In this document: one piece after another, positions 23,566 through 34,583 of the stretch
Numbering within the stretch: the stretch's first letter is position 1
Layout of the letters: the number at the start of each line of letters is the position of its first letter
Origin: Chlamydoabsidia padenii
Taxonomy: Eukaryota; Mucoromycota; Mucoromycetes; Mucorales; Cunninghamellaceae
Direction of reading: 5' to 3'
Assembly (NCBI GenBank): GCA_025330725.1
Contig: JAIWND010000002.1
Coordinates: 310,001-374,000 of the forward strand
DNA length: 64,000 nt
Notes under the pieces: generated by a model
What the model saw: the letters and a program-made list of their open reading frames with translations, nothing else
Told to the model about the DNA's origin: nothing
Databases searched by the model: none
Translations under genes and position numbers: made by a program

Positions 23566-24236
23566 ATCCCTCTTCTTTTATATAGATATTTATACTCTTT
23601 TTATCTTTGTTACTTTTTAAATAAATGTGGGGGATTGTATGGGTGTCTTGAAACACATATCCAAAATTACTTTTTATTATCAATATAGTTTACAAAGTGT
23701 CTTAATATACAATAATTGACAGGGTATGTATGTCTGTATAATTGACGGCTTGATTTACATTCTTCTCAGGCTATATCTTCATTGATTGTTCTTTGAGTGG
23801 AAAGATCTGACAGGTGGACCCTGATTTTTATTAAAACCCCGCCCTGCTCTTTGACCTCCTTTTTGATTATGTCCATTTACGATCATTCTGAACAAGAACT
23901 ATGACAGGATCGTATGGGTGGGATGTTTTCTTTTGACTATGGGTTTTCTAATTTTGTGCAAGACGAGTGGAGAGAAGCGGGATTTGAATAGAATGGCGGT
24001 TTTACGCATGGATGGTTCTTTCAATGAATACTCCTTGATATTCTATTGACTATTCATCCATGTTTTTCTTTGAAAGGATTACATGTAAAATGTAGAGTGT
24101 GTGGTACAGTCTGTTCGAGTTTGGACGAGAACCATGCTTTCGGCCATAAAAAAAAAAAAAAAAAAAAAAGATCAAGATTATTTTAAATCCCGCCTTCTTT
24201 CCTTCTTCTTTCCCTTATCCAACTGAAATCTCAATC
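23566..24236. other. intergenic, DCN1 promoter with three motif copies
   Basis: Motif copies TTAAAACCCCGCC (23831-23843), GCGGGATTTGAAT (23978-23990) and TTAAATCCCGCC (24183-24194); the last is 43 bp before the DCN1 start codon. There is a 20-nt A run at about 24149-24168. No ORF of interest. Confidence 0.5.
24183..24194 (+). promoter_or_regulatory. CCCGCC dispersed motif upstream of DCN1
   Basis: TTAAATCCCGCC, 43 bp before the DCN1 ATG and followed by a pyrimidine-rich leader, is among the closest motif copies to a start codon. A regulatory role is inferred from recurrence. Confidence 0.35.
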
Positions 24237-25477
24237 ATGGTAGGTTAAATCTTGATAGAAGCAGTGGTGCAGGTTAATGGAACTCAACCTGTCTTTATTA
24301 ATATTAATATTATTGTTAATAGTCTTCCTTTAGAAGCAACACCCAAGAAGACAAGATCAAACTGTTAATGGACTTTACAAACACCACGTAAGAAAACAAA
24401 CTAGACAAAAAAAAAAAACAATCAATAGGCGTCATCGATAGACATAACCTTCTCTCTCTTATATCTATATAGTCAAAAGGAAGCTCAGAGGCTCTTACGT
24501 AATGCTAATGGGGATATTAATAATGCACTAAACCTGTTTTACGAACTATCATCAACAAGAATGACATCCAACAAGCCCACAACAACCATCCACTCTGGTG
24601 CCATTCAAAAACTATTTGATAAATATGAAGGCAAGTAATATGGATGCACGAAAAGGATCTAAACACTATTATATGTATATAGACCCTAACAAGAAGGACA
24701 CTATCACGGTGGATGGAACAATGGAATTATGTCAAGATCTTGGTATCGATCCCACACAGTTGGACTTTTTATTGCTATCTTATCACCTGGGATCGAAGCA
24801 AATGGGGGAATTCGAACGTCAACCTTTTGTGGCTGGCTGTGAACAACTACAATGTGACTCTTTAGACAAGCTCAAACAAGCCTCGGCAACCACCTTTAGC
24901 AACGATTTACAAGATGCTGATTATTTTAGAAAAGTCTACAACTATGCATTTTTGTTTGGCAGACAGACTGGACAAAAGAATCTTGGTAAGGATTCACTTT
25001 TATTAAAATCAAATGTACTAAATACCCCCGCTTTATTTAGCTTTAGATGCTGCAGTGGAACTATGGAAATTATTGTTGACTGGAAAATTTAGTCGTCTTG
25101 ACCAATGGATCACATTTTTAGAGGTAATATGGACGTCTTTCACAGCATAGGTTTGTTAATAGGGCAAGTCTTTTTTTTTTTTTTGGTGGGTGATGGATGG
25201 GGATTATATAGGAAAAACATCGAAAAGCTATTTCCCGTGATACTTGGAAACTCGTAAGTAGTAGAACTATACTGGCATATAAAACTAATTCTCCTCTTTT
25301 TGCTAGTTCCTGGATTTTGCCACTCAACCAAACTTTGATGTTGATACCCATGATGCTGAAGGTGCCTGGCCGATTCTGATCGATGAAGTAAGTTAATCAT
25401 ATAATATCTATGTATGTGTATTAATACTTCTTGTCATTGTTTAGTTTGTAGAGTATTTGAAAGGCGTAAATGTTTGA
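24237..25477 (+). CDS. DCN1: DCN1-type cullin neddylation ligase (255 aa, 8 exons)
   Basis: Exons: 24237..24239, 24323..24387, 24473..24630, 24683..24985, 25041..25123, 25212..25253, 25307..25387 and 25445..25477. Dcn1 promotes NEDD8 transfer to cullins. Residues 1-60 form the UBA-like domain (TQEDKIKLLMDFT, ANGDINNALNLFYE). The PONY/DUF298 domain follows (FDKYEDPNKKDTITVDG, LALDAAVELWKLLL, AISRDTWKLFLDF, GAWPILIDEFVEYLK). The first exon is exactly the ATG codon: reading from 24323 gives SSFRSNTQEDKIK in frame, while other acceptors break it. Intron 3 starts with GC (GAAG|GCAAGT at 24631). A polyadenylation signal is at 25482-25487. Its product would act on the same SCF machinery as the F-box protein at 11.8 kb, although the genes are far apart. 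Confidence 0.94.
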
Positions 25478-25992
25478 CTTTAATAAAATGTAATGGATTC
25501 GATCTTGAACCATCTGGGACAAATTTGGAACGCCGCCGGGCGCATTTTTTTAAAGTGTTACCTTTTTTAATTATATTCATCCACTTTTTTTTTTTTTTTT
25601 TTACCACTCTTCTTCACTTTTAATCTTACCCATACCCAATTATATATATATATATATATCCCCTTGACGATATAACTATTGTTACCTACCTTTATTCTTA
25701 CTTGCTTTGGCGGAATTATCATTTATCACTCTGAAACACTTTACCATTACCCCGAAAACAACAGCTACGTATAAACACGCGTTACTATCCTTTTATCAAG
25801 CTGCTCCAGATAATCACTTTTTTATAAATAGGCAAGTACTTTAATATATATTTATATAAAAACAAAGGATGGGGCATGGTTTTACTTGTTTAGGAAGTGT
25901 CATATTATTATTTCTCGAGCAAATAGGGATAGGTGACCAATGTTTATACTTCTAACTGTCTTTATCTTTCTTTTTTTGTGTATAGGTGAACA
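25478..25992. other. intergenic with likely spliced leader of the MYSM1-like gene
   Basis: DCN1 3' flank, an AT dinucleotide run (about 25642-25660) and DNA resembling a transcribed leader (25740-25830). A possible 5' UTR intron runs from AATAG|GCAAGT (about 25832, again a GC donor) to the TATAG at about 25980-25985 just before GTGAACAATG. No coding ORF is recognised. Confidence 0.4.
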
Positions 25993-28172
25993 ATGTCTCT
26001 CGATATCCAACCTGAAGAACCGACAGGAATAAGCAAGGCACAAGAAGAAGAAATGAGCTCGGCTCTCATTGCGAAATTGTTGGCTCAAGACGCTATGAAC
26101 GAAGGTGACTATTACGGTGAATACTATGATTATAACGACGACAGCGACGATTATGCACCCAAATACTATGGAAAACCAAAAAAGACAAAGGTCAAGAAGA
26201 AGAAAGAACGTAAGTGATGAAAAATAAAGGAACTATTGGTAGATAGTTGATTCATCGTTTTATTGTTACTGTAGCTCAACAACGTGGTCGAAAACGAAAG
26301 ACTGTAGATATCGATATTCCCTCTGGTCCAGCAACAATCAAACCTATCAGCCACAATACAGAGTCACCCAAGATTGAAATGCCCACCAAAGTGAAAAAAG
26401 TCAAGAAGCCTCTTCCTCCTGGATATAACACGGGTGCTTATACTGCAAATGAAGAAGTCTTGTTTTTAGAGGGATTGGATTTGCATGGACGAAACTGGAA
26501 TGATGCAAGTACTTTATTATTATACTGGAAACAATGGTATTAACTCGTACCTCTTTTTTTGTTTTATAGCTTTCAAGACATATGGGCACCCGGGATCCTC
26601 ATTCTATCAGAAGCCATGCTCAAAAACATTTTATAAAGTTGTTTCGAGACAATCTGCCTCTTCCCGACAAGGTAACTGGTACGAAACGGAACATGACATT
26701 CATCTCACTGACTCTTATTTAATGTTATTAGGTCAAAGAATCGGGGGAAGGCTATACTCTTTCTGGGAAACCTTTGGATCCTGATTCTGCGGCCGCCAAA
26801 CCTTATTTGAATCGCTCTGGTATGGTAAACAAAACACCCAATCTCACTCAAACCATGCAAGTTAGTCAGTCCAAAATAAGCAATGCATCTATGGAAAACA
26901 GCGATATGGAGCAAACAACTGGGGAATTGAACATTGGCAATCTCACTTTGGCATCCACCGAACACGATCATCTTACTGACAAGCAATCTCCACATCCTTG
27001 TCCTCCTCTAACGTAAAATAAATTACTTGAATAATTTATCATAGTATACTTAAAAGCACTTTTTGACATGACTATCCTAGGGTAAATGTGGATACTTGCA
27101 AAGGCGACACAAATCATGCATCATTGGAACTCCGCCAATCTCAGAAGTATACCGAATCGTAAGTGGACATGGATATTGCCACTTTTATAATTCATGCCAA
27201 CTTTTCTTTTTACTCTGTATAGTCCTATCTCTAACATGATGGAATGTGAACCAGTTAGTGACAAGCCGGGATCCGATACACGAGGCCAACCTATTGAATT
27301 AACCATTTGCTCGAATGTGCTACTGACATTGGAACTCCACGCTCATTTAGTAAACACGGGAATGATCGGGTTTTTGGCTGGCGAATGGAACAAGACAACT
27401 AAACGTGAGTAAATTCCAACTTTTTTAATTCCAACTAACTTTATTTCTTTAGGTATCTTGGTGAAAGAAGCTTACCCATGTCAATCCTTGTCTTCCAGCC
27501 ACATCAAGATGGATCCGAAAAATGCTATGGAAATACGACACATGATTGAAAATAAACACTTGGTCCCTGTAGGCTGGTATCATCAAGCATCTACAACGGC
27601 GCCGGATACCGAAGCTCGATACAATTATCATCTAATGTGTGGAAATGACTCTGATGCCAACAACAACTTGAACCAAAAGGAAAACATGATCGACTCGCCA
27701 ACCTTTAAAGCAATGGATCATTTTATCGGTGCTATTGTTAAATCCCCAGCCAATGCGACCTCTCCAACGACAGTGAACTGGATATACTATGGTACTGACT
27801 GGGATAAAGAGGAAACACCAAAACAACTGGTTTACGATGTGCAAGAAGATACATGTCTGTCTCCCGAAGAAGAAACTCGTCTCGTAAGTACACAAAAACA
27901 TACAATATGAATAATCCTCACTCACTTGTGATGTGTAGCTCTTGTTACCAAACCAATACAAATCATCCCCGGGGAAAGTGGGTAATGATTCTCAAAAAAC
28001 CACATTGGACAACCTCATCAAAAGACTTGCACCATGGATCCAGAAGAAGGTAATCCAACAAGACAACGCCCAAAATACTTTTAGTGACAATTCAATGGAA
28101 GAACAACTCTCTGCAGACGATCAAATGGACACATTTCTGAAAAAACTAAAGACGGTCCTTATGGATTGGTAA
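25993..28172 (+). CDS. MYSM1-like Myb/SANT protein with degenerate MPN domain (584 aa, 8 exons)
   Basis: Exons: 25993..26209, 26275..26504, 26570..26671, 26732..27012, 27081..27158, 27223..27404, 27453..27883 and 27939..28172. An acidic Tyr-rich N-terminus (YYGEYYDYNDD) and basic patches precede a SANT/Myb domain (GRNWNDLSRHMGTRD, SHAQKHFIKLF; about residues 140-180). An MPN/JAMM-like domain starts near residue 330 (VLLTLELHAHLVNTGMIGFLAGEW, then VPVGWYHQ). This order matches MYSM1/KPNA-type histone H2A deubiquitinases. However the metal motif HSHP is HQAS here and the downstream Ser and Asp are missing, so it is predicted to be catalytically dead. Intron 2 begins with GC (GAT|GCAAGT at 26505). 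This is the only donor nearby that keeps the SANT helix in frame. Probably a chromatin scaffold. Confidence 0.78.
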
Positions 28173-28907
28173 TTTAGTAGTATTATTAGTAGAAATAGTT
28201 TATCATTGATTAGTATATATATATATATATATATATTTGTTTGGTGTATCAATAAAATAGCAGACATTATCCATACTGATCCTAGATATTAAAACAATAG
28301 GCGTGGGGTTTATCAAACGGGCATCTCGTTAGGGGGAATCAAACCCCGATTTCCCACACTGATAATATTTGGCTCGCCATGCTTGACTCAACAACGAATA
28401 TCCCCCCTTAATAGAGTACTTGGGCTTGTCTCGGTGAAAATCATCACAAACAAACATGACGGAGTTTAAATATTAGGTTTCATTGGGCGGACTATGATAT
28501 AATTTCCCAAGAATGCAAAAGGGCTTTCTCTCTTTTCTTCTTTTTCCTTTTTACTCTTTTTGATGATCTTTCCTTGAAGAACAATACAGTCTCTATCCAA
28601 TCAAAGGCAACTACAACATAAGCACCACAGACACATTATTCACCTTACTCGATACCATTGGTCTCTTCTAGTATCATCCATTTGATTATTGAAAACGAAC
28701 CCACAGGTAAATAGAAAAAGTGTGAACCAACTTGTAACTAATTCATCTTTTTGTATAGGACACTATTTGGGTTAAATATATATAATAAAGGAAGAACTAG
28801 TAGTGTATCAACAATAGTAGGTAAACAAAGGGTTATCACTCGGGACAATAAAGGGGGCGGAGGGGGATGACTAAACCATTTTATCCTTTGGTCTAAATAG
28901 AAAAACC
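28173..28907. other. intergenic region and spliced 5' leader of the second PRL gene
   Basis: An AT run (28218-28236), a motif copy TCAAACCCCGAT (28339-28350), then a pyrimidine-rich presumed transcription start region (28520-28570). Two apparent non-coding introns follow: ACAG|GTAAAT (about 28706) to TATAG, and a GTAGGTAAAC donor (about 28820) to AAATAG, just before the start codon. The leader is therefore predicted to be long and spliced. No tRNA or other gene was seen. Confidence 0.4.
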
Positions 28908-29545
28908 ATGTATGGAAGAAACAATGCCCAGGCTGTTTATAATAGTGCGATCAATCCACCCACCTTGATAGAACATAATAATACAAGATTCCTCATTGTT
29001 GATGCCCCAAGCACAAATAACTTACCATCCTATATTAAGGTAAGATCCCCCTCCTTCAATGGATGCCAACCTTTAATGTATATCTATTATAGGAATTCGA
29101 ACGATGGCAGGTGACTGATGTGGTAAGATGCTGCCAAACCACTTATCCTAAAGAACCATTGGAAGACAAGGGAATCCAGGTGCATGATTGGGTATTTAGT
29201 GATGGGGCTTCCCCTCCTTCTAATATAGTCGATGGGTGGTTAGAATTGATTGAAAAACGATTCCATGGGGTCGATCATCCTACTAGTTGTATTGCCATTC
29301 ATTGTGTTGCTGGTCTCGGAAGGTATTAAAAAGAACGAATCAAGGACAAGAGGTGTGGTATTCACTTTATATATATTTATAGGGCTCCTATTCTTGTCGC
29401 GATCTCACTTGTTGAACAAGGTATGCAGGCTGAAGATGCGGTGGAATTCATTCGGGCACGTCGTCGTGGGGCTATCAACAACAAACAGCTGAAATTCATC
29501 GAATCTTATAAACCAAGATCTAAAAAACAATGCATTATCTCTTGA
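28908..29545 (+). CDS. PRL-type (PTP4A) phosphatase with CAAX box (174 aa)
   Basis: Exons: 28908..29039, 29093..29322 and 29383..29545. The length and layout match animal PRL-1/2/3 closely. Active-site loop [17 protein letters not shown] carrying the regulatory Cys, general-acid loop VFSDGASPP, and [20 protein letters not shown] basic segment precedes the C-terminus KKQCIIS, a CAAX prenylation signal (CIIS), so the protein should be prenylated and membrane-bound. It is the likely orthologue of animal PRL; the copy at 14.0-14.8 kb lacks the CAAX box. A polyadenylation signal is at 29709-29714. Confidence 0.94.
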
Positions 29546-29849
29546 ATCAACCACCGATTGGCTGACTATCCCCCCCCCTCCCCATTATCATCATTAGTTG
29601 GTATAACCCTATTTATTACCGTTTACTGTACACTTGTTTTGCCCCCACCCTTTTTTTGTTGTTGTTGTATGATTAGATTACTTATTATTATTATTATGTC
29701 ATTGGTCAAATAAAATCAGATTTTTTTTTTATTTTTTTAAAAAAAACAATCTTTATTGGGGGGGGGGTATTGGAATGGATTATAGAGTATATGTGGGGAT
29801 AAAAAGATGGTGATAAAAAATACTGATATAAATGGAGGAGACTAAACTA
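29546..29849. other. convergent intergenic region
   Basis: 3' UTR of the PRL gene with its AATAAA (29709-29714), T and A runs and a G run (29760-29768). Nothing else. Confidence 0.4.
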
Positions 29850-31758
29850 TCATTCTTCTTGGATATTCGCCAATTCATTACTAACACGAAGAGAAGTAGT
29901 GGAGCTACCGGATCGAGTCATGTTCGGTGGAAAGTGGAGATTGGTTTCTTCATTGGAGGATGCAGGTGGTGTGATTGTTTTATCATTGTCGGTACTTGAT
30001 GTTTGAGGCCATCCAATACTCATCCGACGTAATGCTTTTGCCCATCCGCCATTATTATTGTCTTTACTGGGCATGGTACTATGTCGGCGTGCTGGAAGGT
30101 CGTCGTCGTCATCAGGAAGAGAAGATGGTGGTGGTGGTGGTGCTTTTGATCCCCAATACGAGATGGTTCGACGACGTTGTTGACGAGATGATGTGATGCC
30201 TTTGTTGTTGAGTAGAGTACTTGATAACGTACGAGTGGGTGCAGGACCTAGACCTGCACTCCTAGGAGCAGATTCGATTTTGGATGGATCCTTATCAACG
30301 ATAATGGGTTTCGGTTGATCAATACTGAGGACATCTTCTAATTGCTTGTTGTCGATGATCTTCATCAGAATTTTATTCATGTACAATTGTAGAGCACGAT
30401 TGGTATCTTGTAGTGTTTTGACTTCATCTGTTAGTTCTATACAAGAAAAAGGAGTGAGTGTGAGTTATTATGCATGAATCAAACACTTACTTTGTACCAC
30501 CTTGTCCACTTCGTTTGCCTTTTGCGTAGCTTTTAAATCATTGGCCAAATTGAGTTCTGCTGCAAGATTCAAACCACCATTACTACTTTCTGATGACTTT
30601 ATAGTTTCCACCTACATATATATATATATATATATATAAAGTCATTGGTACTTCTTTTTCTTTTTTGCTGTTATTTGATTTACCTGCATTATAGGATTCA
30701 TCATGAATTCTCCACTAATTGTCTTTTCGTGTAATAAGATTTGATAACTTTCATTATCCTCCATCAATGACTGGTTTACTTGTTTGACATTAGCGATTTC
30801 TTGTTCCAATTGTTGTATGCGTAAAGATTGACGTTGGGCCCGAGTATCGTGATCCTGCACTATAGATTTCTGTTGATCCAATTCCACCTTTAGGTCCAAT
30901 ATCAGTTTATCTTGAGCCTTGATAGTTCGTTGAGCAATCTTGTTTTCTCGAACCTGAGCCGAGTCAATAGCTGCCAATTTTGGTGTATCATGGTCGCTAT
31001 CACTCTCATCCATCATCAATCGACTGTTGCGTTTGGTTACATGGGATGTAGAAGAAGAGTGTGATAGTGTGGGTTGTGGCGGTTTGTTGTTTTCTTCCTC
31101 CCCAATGTTCATCAATCCCGGAAAGCCAAAAGGTGTTAATGTTGCACTACGTCGGTTAACAGTACGAGGAGTGCGAGGTTCAACGTTATTAGCACCAAGT
31201 GTTCGGATTTGATTAAACATGTCTACTTCTTTTTGTTGCCATGCCGCACGATCCGCTTCGAATGCTGTTAATTCCAATTGTAACTTGTGTTCTGCATCCT
31301 TCTTTGCCTTGGCGAGTTGTTGTACCTGTTTGCGTAGTTCGTTGATGTCTTGTTCCTGAGCATACAGTTGTGTTTCCAGTCGAGATTGTGTATTGTTGTA
31401 AATAGAGTTGTCTTGTTGGATCCCAGCCATTTTCTATAGAGTATTTTATCAAAAGGCGTGGTCAATTACCTAATTAAACCTTGCCGAAGCACTTTCACAC
31501 ACACGCACAGTCAGACTACATTGCAGTAACTTACGTTTCGAAGATAATCGTTATCTTTACAAAGTTCTTTGGATTGGTCTTTCAATTCTTCTATTTGAGC
31601 TTGTAACTATATAAGAGAGAAGAAGAAAATACAAGTTAATGGTCAAGGTTCTTTTTACTGTTCATTATACTTACTGTCATATTTTCATTTTGAGATTCGT
31701 CCAAATTTTGTTGTAAAAGATGTAGCACCTTCTCAATGTCATTTACAGAAGAAGCCAT
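29850..31758 (-). CDS. coiled-coil protein of unknown function (537 aa)
   Basis: Minus-strand exons: 31675..31758, 31535..31606, 30684..31433, 30491..30611 and 29850..30436. Heptad-rich segments dominate residues about 1-120 and 190-370 (LQAQIEELKDQ, LETQLYAQEQDINELRKQVQQL, QSLRIQQLEQEIANVKQV), broken by a Ser/Pro-rich stretch (TPRTVNRRSATLTPFG). The C-terminal third is disordered with a Pro run (PPPPP), DDDDD, basic RRRS motifs and possible phosphosites. No enzymatic domain is seen. It resembles cytoskeletal or polarity scaffolds only in general composition. Confidence is good that it is a gene and low on any function. Confidence 0.75.
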
Positions 31759-32312
31759 TAGAGTAAATGATTAAGTAGATGTAGGTAAAAAGTTTAAAAA
31801 TGGTGACAGGGTAATTAAAGTGGGGAGAAGGAAAAGAAGATATATAAAAAAAAAAGGCTTGCTTGATTTTTTTCTTTGGTGGCACACATATATGATAATG
31901 TGGTCGGGATTCGAAAAATTAACCTTAGGAGCAAGGCATTCTGGATCAAAAAGGAATTCTTGACGAAATGCCTCGAGGCATCCATATCAGAATACCATAT
32001 GACTTTACCCCTACTTGCTACTTTTCTATCATCTCATTGTATGAACCCATATGATGTCAATGCAGTTATACACTGATTCGTTTTCTACTCCCGCCCAAAT
32101 GGATTAAATCAAAAATATCGTTCTCTCCCTTTATTTGATTATAAATGAAGGTGCATAGTAAAACCAAAGTTGTCTTTGCGCTACAGTGAAGATAATATAC
32201 AATCATTCATGTGGACTTGTCCGATATTTAAACCCCCGATGGTCCTCCCACAAACTTGTTTTTTTTTTTTTGTTTTTTTGTTTTTTGGTCCCTTTCAACC
32301 TTTTTCTCCCGA
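31759..32312. other. divergent promoter region (coiled-coil gene / XLF)
   Basis: Motif copies TCGGGATTCGAA at 31903-31914 (about 145 bp upstream of the coiled-coil gene) and TTAAACCCCCGA at 32228-32239 (about 75 bp upstream of XLF). The XLF leader is T-rich (32260-32310). A 66-codon ORF at 31876 is not credible. Confidence 0.45.
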
Positions 32313-33389
32313 ATGCTTTTAAGCATCGATGATCATACCAAACTATTGACCATTCCATGGACTCGTTTCGACAATACCATCAGCACTATCAACACAGGCG
32401 ACAGTAACATTACAGGACCACTCTACATCAAGACACTCTTCGACCAAGACACGTACAGGGTATTAGTGACGGATTTGCATTATGTTTGGTACGAACTCGG
32501 TGATGCGCCATCTATTACCAAAACAGCAGCTTCTCATCGACTGGAAATTACATGCAAGGAGCAAGTCAACATCTTGATTACATCCATCCGACGATGTTTC
32601 CTTCACTCGGAAAATTGCCACGTTCGATTAATCCCTAGTGGTCAGGTAAGGAAAACACAAATAGGTACATTTAATTAACACTATCCTTCTCTTTAATAGT
32701 TATTGATTGATTACAAAGAAACCAACAAAGGATTTAGTTCTTTATCATGGACCTTTCACTGTACTCCTTTGGACACGGTACTTGTCAGTGGTGATAATCA
32801 TGGGTATTTAGATGGACCCACTGTTTTGTACAAACACTTTATTTCACCCTTGGTGGCACTGAATCAATCCAACTGGCTCAATACAAAGGTAATATACATA
32901 GATTGAACCATGTGATGGTCTCACTCGGATTGATATATAGATCGGAAAGGACGAGGAAGAAATGACGACAGTATCTCCATCATTAAAAGTAGACGACACA
33001 TCAGGGATAGAAGATAACTGGCTTTCTCAACTGTCCTATATTACTGCTAAACAGGGTAAGAGTAATGGAAGAAATAAAAGGCCATCTAACGATTTGGATC
33101 TCTCTCTCTCTCTCTCCAGCAAATGACAAAGTACTATCAACGAAAACGGATCCCCAAGAAAAAGAGCAAGATACCAAAGACAATGACACAGCCATACCAA
33201 AATTCTCGACTACATCTGGCTCAACAAAAAAGGTACATTTGATAACATATCTTTATTGATTTGCTACTCACTCACATACCCTCTCTCTAGTTGACTGATC
33301 CTGACGAGGAAATGGAACGACGAACAAAGCTGGAATCGGATCTATTGAAGAAGAAGGAACTCAAGAAGAAGAAAAGGCGGTTGTTTTAG
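32313..33389 (+). CDS. NHEJ1: XLF/NHEJ1-family end-joining factor (282 aa)
   Basis: Exons: 32313..32645, 32700..32888, 32941..33055, 33120..33232 and 33291..33389. XLF (Nej1 in yeast) bridges broken DNA ends with XRCC4-ligase IV in non-homologous end joining. The head domain shows the family features YRVLVTDLHYVWYE, EQVNILITSIRRCF, FSSLSWTFHCTPL and HFISPLVALNQ. A Ser/Thr-rich, charged tail follows. The very C-terminus is KKKELKKKKRRLF, a basic run followed by LF, like the Ku-binding X-KBM of animal XLF. Length (282) is close to human XLF (299). Animal and fungal XLFs are poorly conserved, so the call rests on the head-domain pattern and the tail motif. A polyadenylation signal is at 33475-33480. 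Confidence 0.83.
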
Positions 33390-33922
33390 TTTAGAGACGT
33401 TGTTTGTTTAGTGTGTAGTATAGTTATGTAAACATCACCCTCTTTTGCTGTTGTTATATGTATGTACATTTGTTAATAAAACTTTAATATAAACAGTTCA
33501 CTCGATTGGGTATACATATGCTTTAAATGATAAACTAAATGGCTATTGGGGGAAATGGGGCAATGTATAGGTATCTCGAATAGTGGGAATTCAATTTGAT
33601 ATTTGCATGAATGTCGGGTTTTCAAATCGAGCTCACTCCTTTAGTCTCACACTCGGAACCATCCGAAAATAGAAGGAAGACTCATTTTTTTTTTTTTTTT
33701 GGCGGCTTACATAAATAGATCAAGATTGTTCTATAGTAATGACCATGAGTTCACAAATGGAAGAAGATCTATAAGCAAACAGACAAAAAAAAAAAAGCGG
33801 CGAATCAAATACCCGTTTGCTGAAAAAGGCCGATGGGAATATCAGACCACTTTTTTACGTGCCATATAACTATCCACTCTCTTTCTTTCTCTTCTTCTCT
33901 TCTTTCTTTCCTTGATTAAAAA
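33390..33922. other. intergenic, universal stress protein promoter
   Basis: A motif-like TCGGGTTTTCAAAT (about 33613-33626) and a variant GCGAATCAAATACCCG (about 33799-33815) lie upstream of the stress-protein gene. Pyrimidine-rich leader at 33880-33915. No ORF of interest. Confidence 0.4.
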
Positions 33923-34583
33923 ATGACTAGTAGAAAAATCGCAATTGCTATTGACCCTTCATCAGAAGAAGCGAGTAAAACGGTGGATTGGACCATGGAA
34001 AACTTTCTGAGACCGAATGATCATATCGAATTGGTTTTGGTGATTGTTCTTGATTCGGAGTTTTCAGATTACGGTAAGTCTGTCAGGCCAAGAAAAAAAA
34101 AAAAAGAAACTTGAAGCATTGACTCTATTACACTATAGAAGTTGAACTGGGTGCCATTGATAATCTTTTACTACTCGAACAAGAAGTAAGTAGGGTGAAT
34201 GGGTGGGTAATAAAAAAAAAAGGTCATATGTAAAAATAATGATCATCTACTTTAGATGGTAAAGAACCGAGCCGATGAGTTGGCGAAAATTGCCACCATG
34301 ATCAAGGCAAAAGGATTCCATAATGTCACCACCCACACTTTTAAAACAGGACCATCAAAAGCATGTAATGTACTTGTGGAGTTTGTGAATTCGACTCGGA
34401 TTGACTGTCTAGTCATGGGCAGCAGAAACCTCGGTGGTTGGAAGAAGTAAGGCTTAAAAAGGAAGATGGCGGGATTTGAATTCACATGAATTCACTTTTT
34501 TTTATTTCGACAGATTCTTCATGGGCAGTTTTAGCGACTATGTCCAATCTCGTATTCATTCCCCTGTCTTGATAGTTAGATAA
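33923..34583 (+). CDS. universal stress protein (UspA) family (152 aa)
   Basis: Exons: 33923..34073, 34139..34185, 34256..34446 and 34514..34583. The UspA fold starts with RKIAIAIDPSSEEASKTVDW and continues with NDHIELVLVI. The ATP-binding signature is intact: VMGSRNLGGWKK, then FMGSFSDYV and SPVLIV (G-x2-G-x9-G-S/T pattern). Nucleotide binding is therefore expected; these proteins respond to stress but have varied roles. A perfect dispersed motif GGCGGGATTTGAA (34468-34480) lies inside the last intron. Confidence 0.92.
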
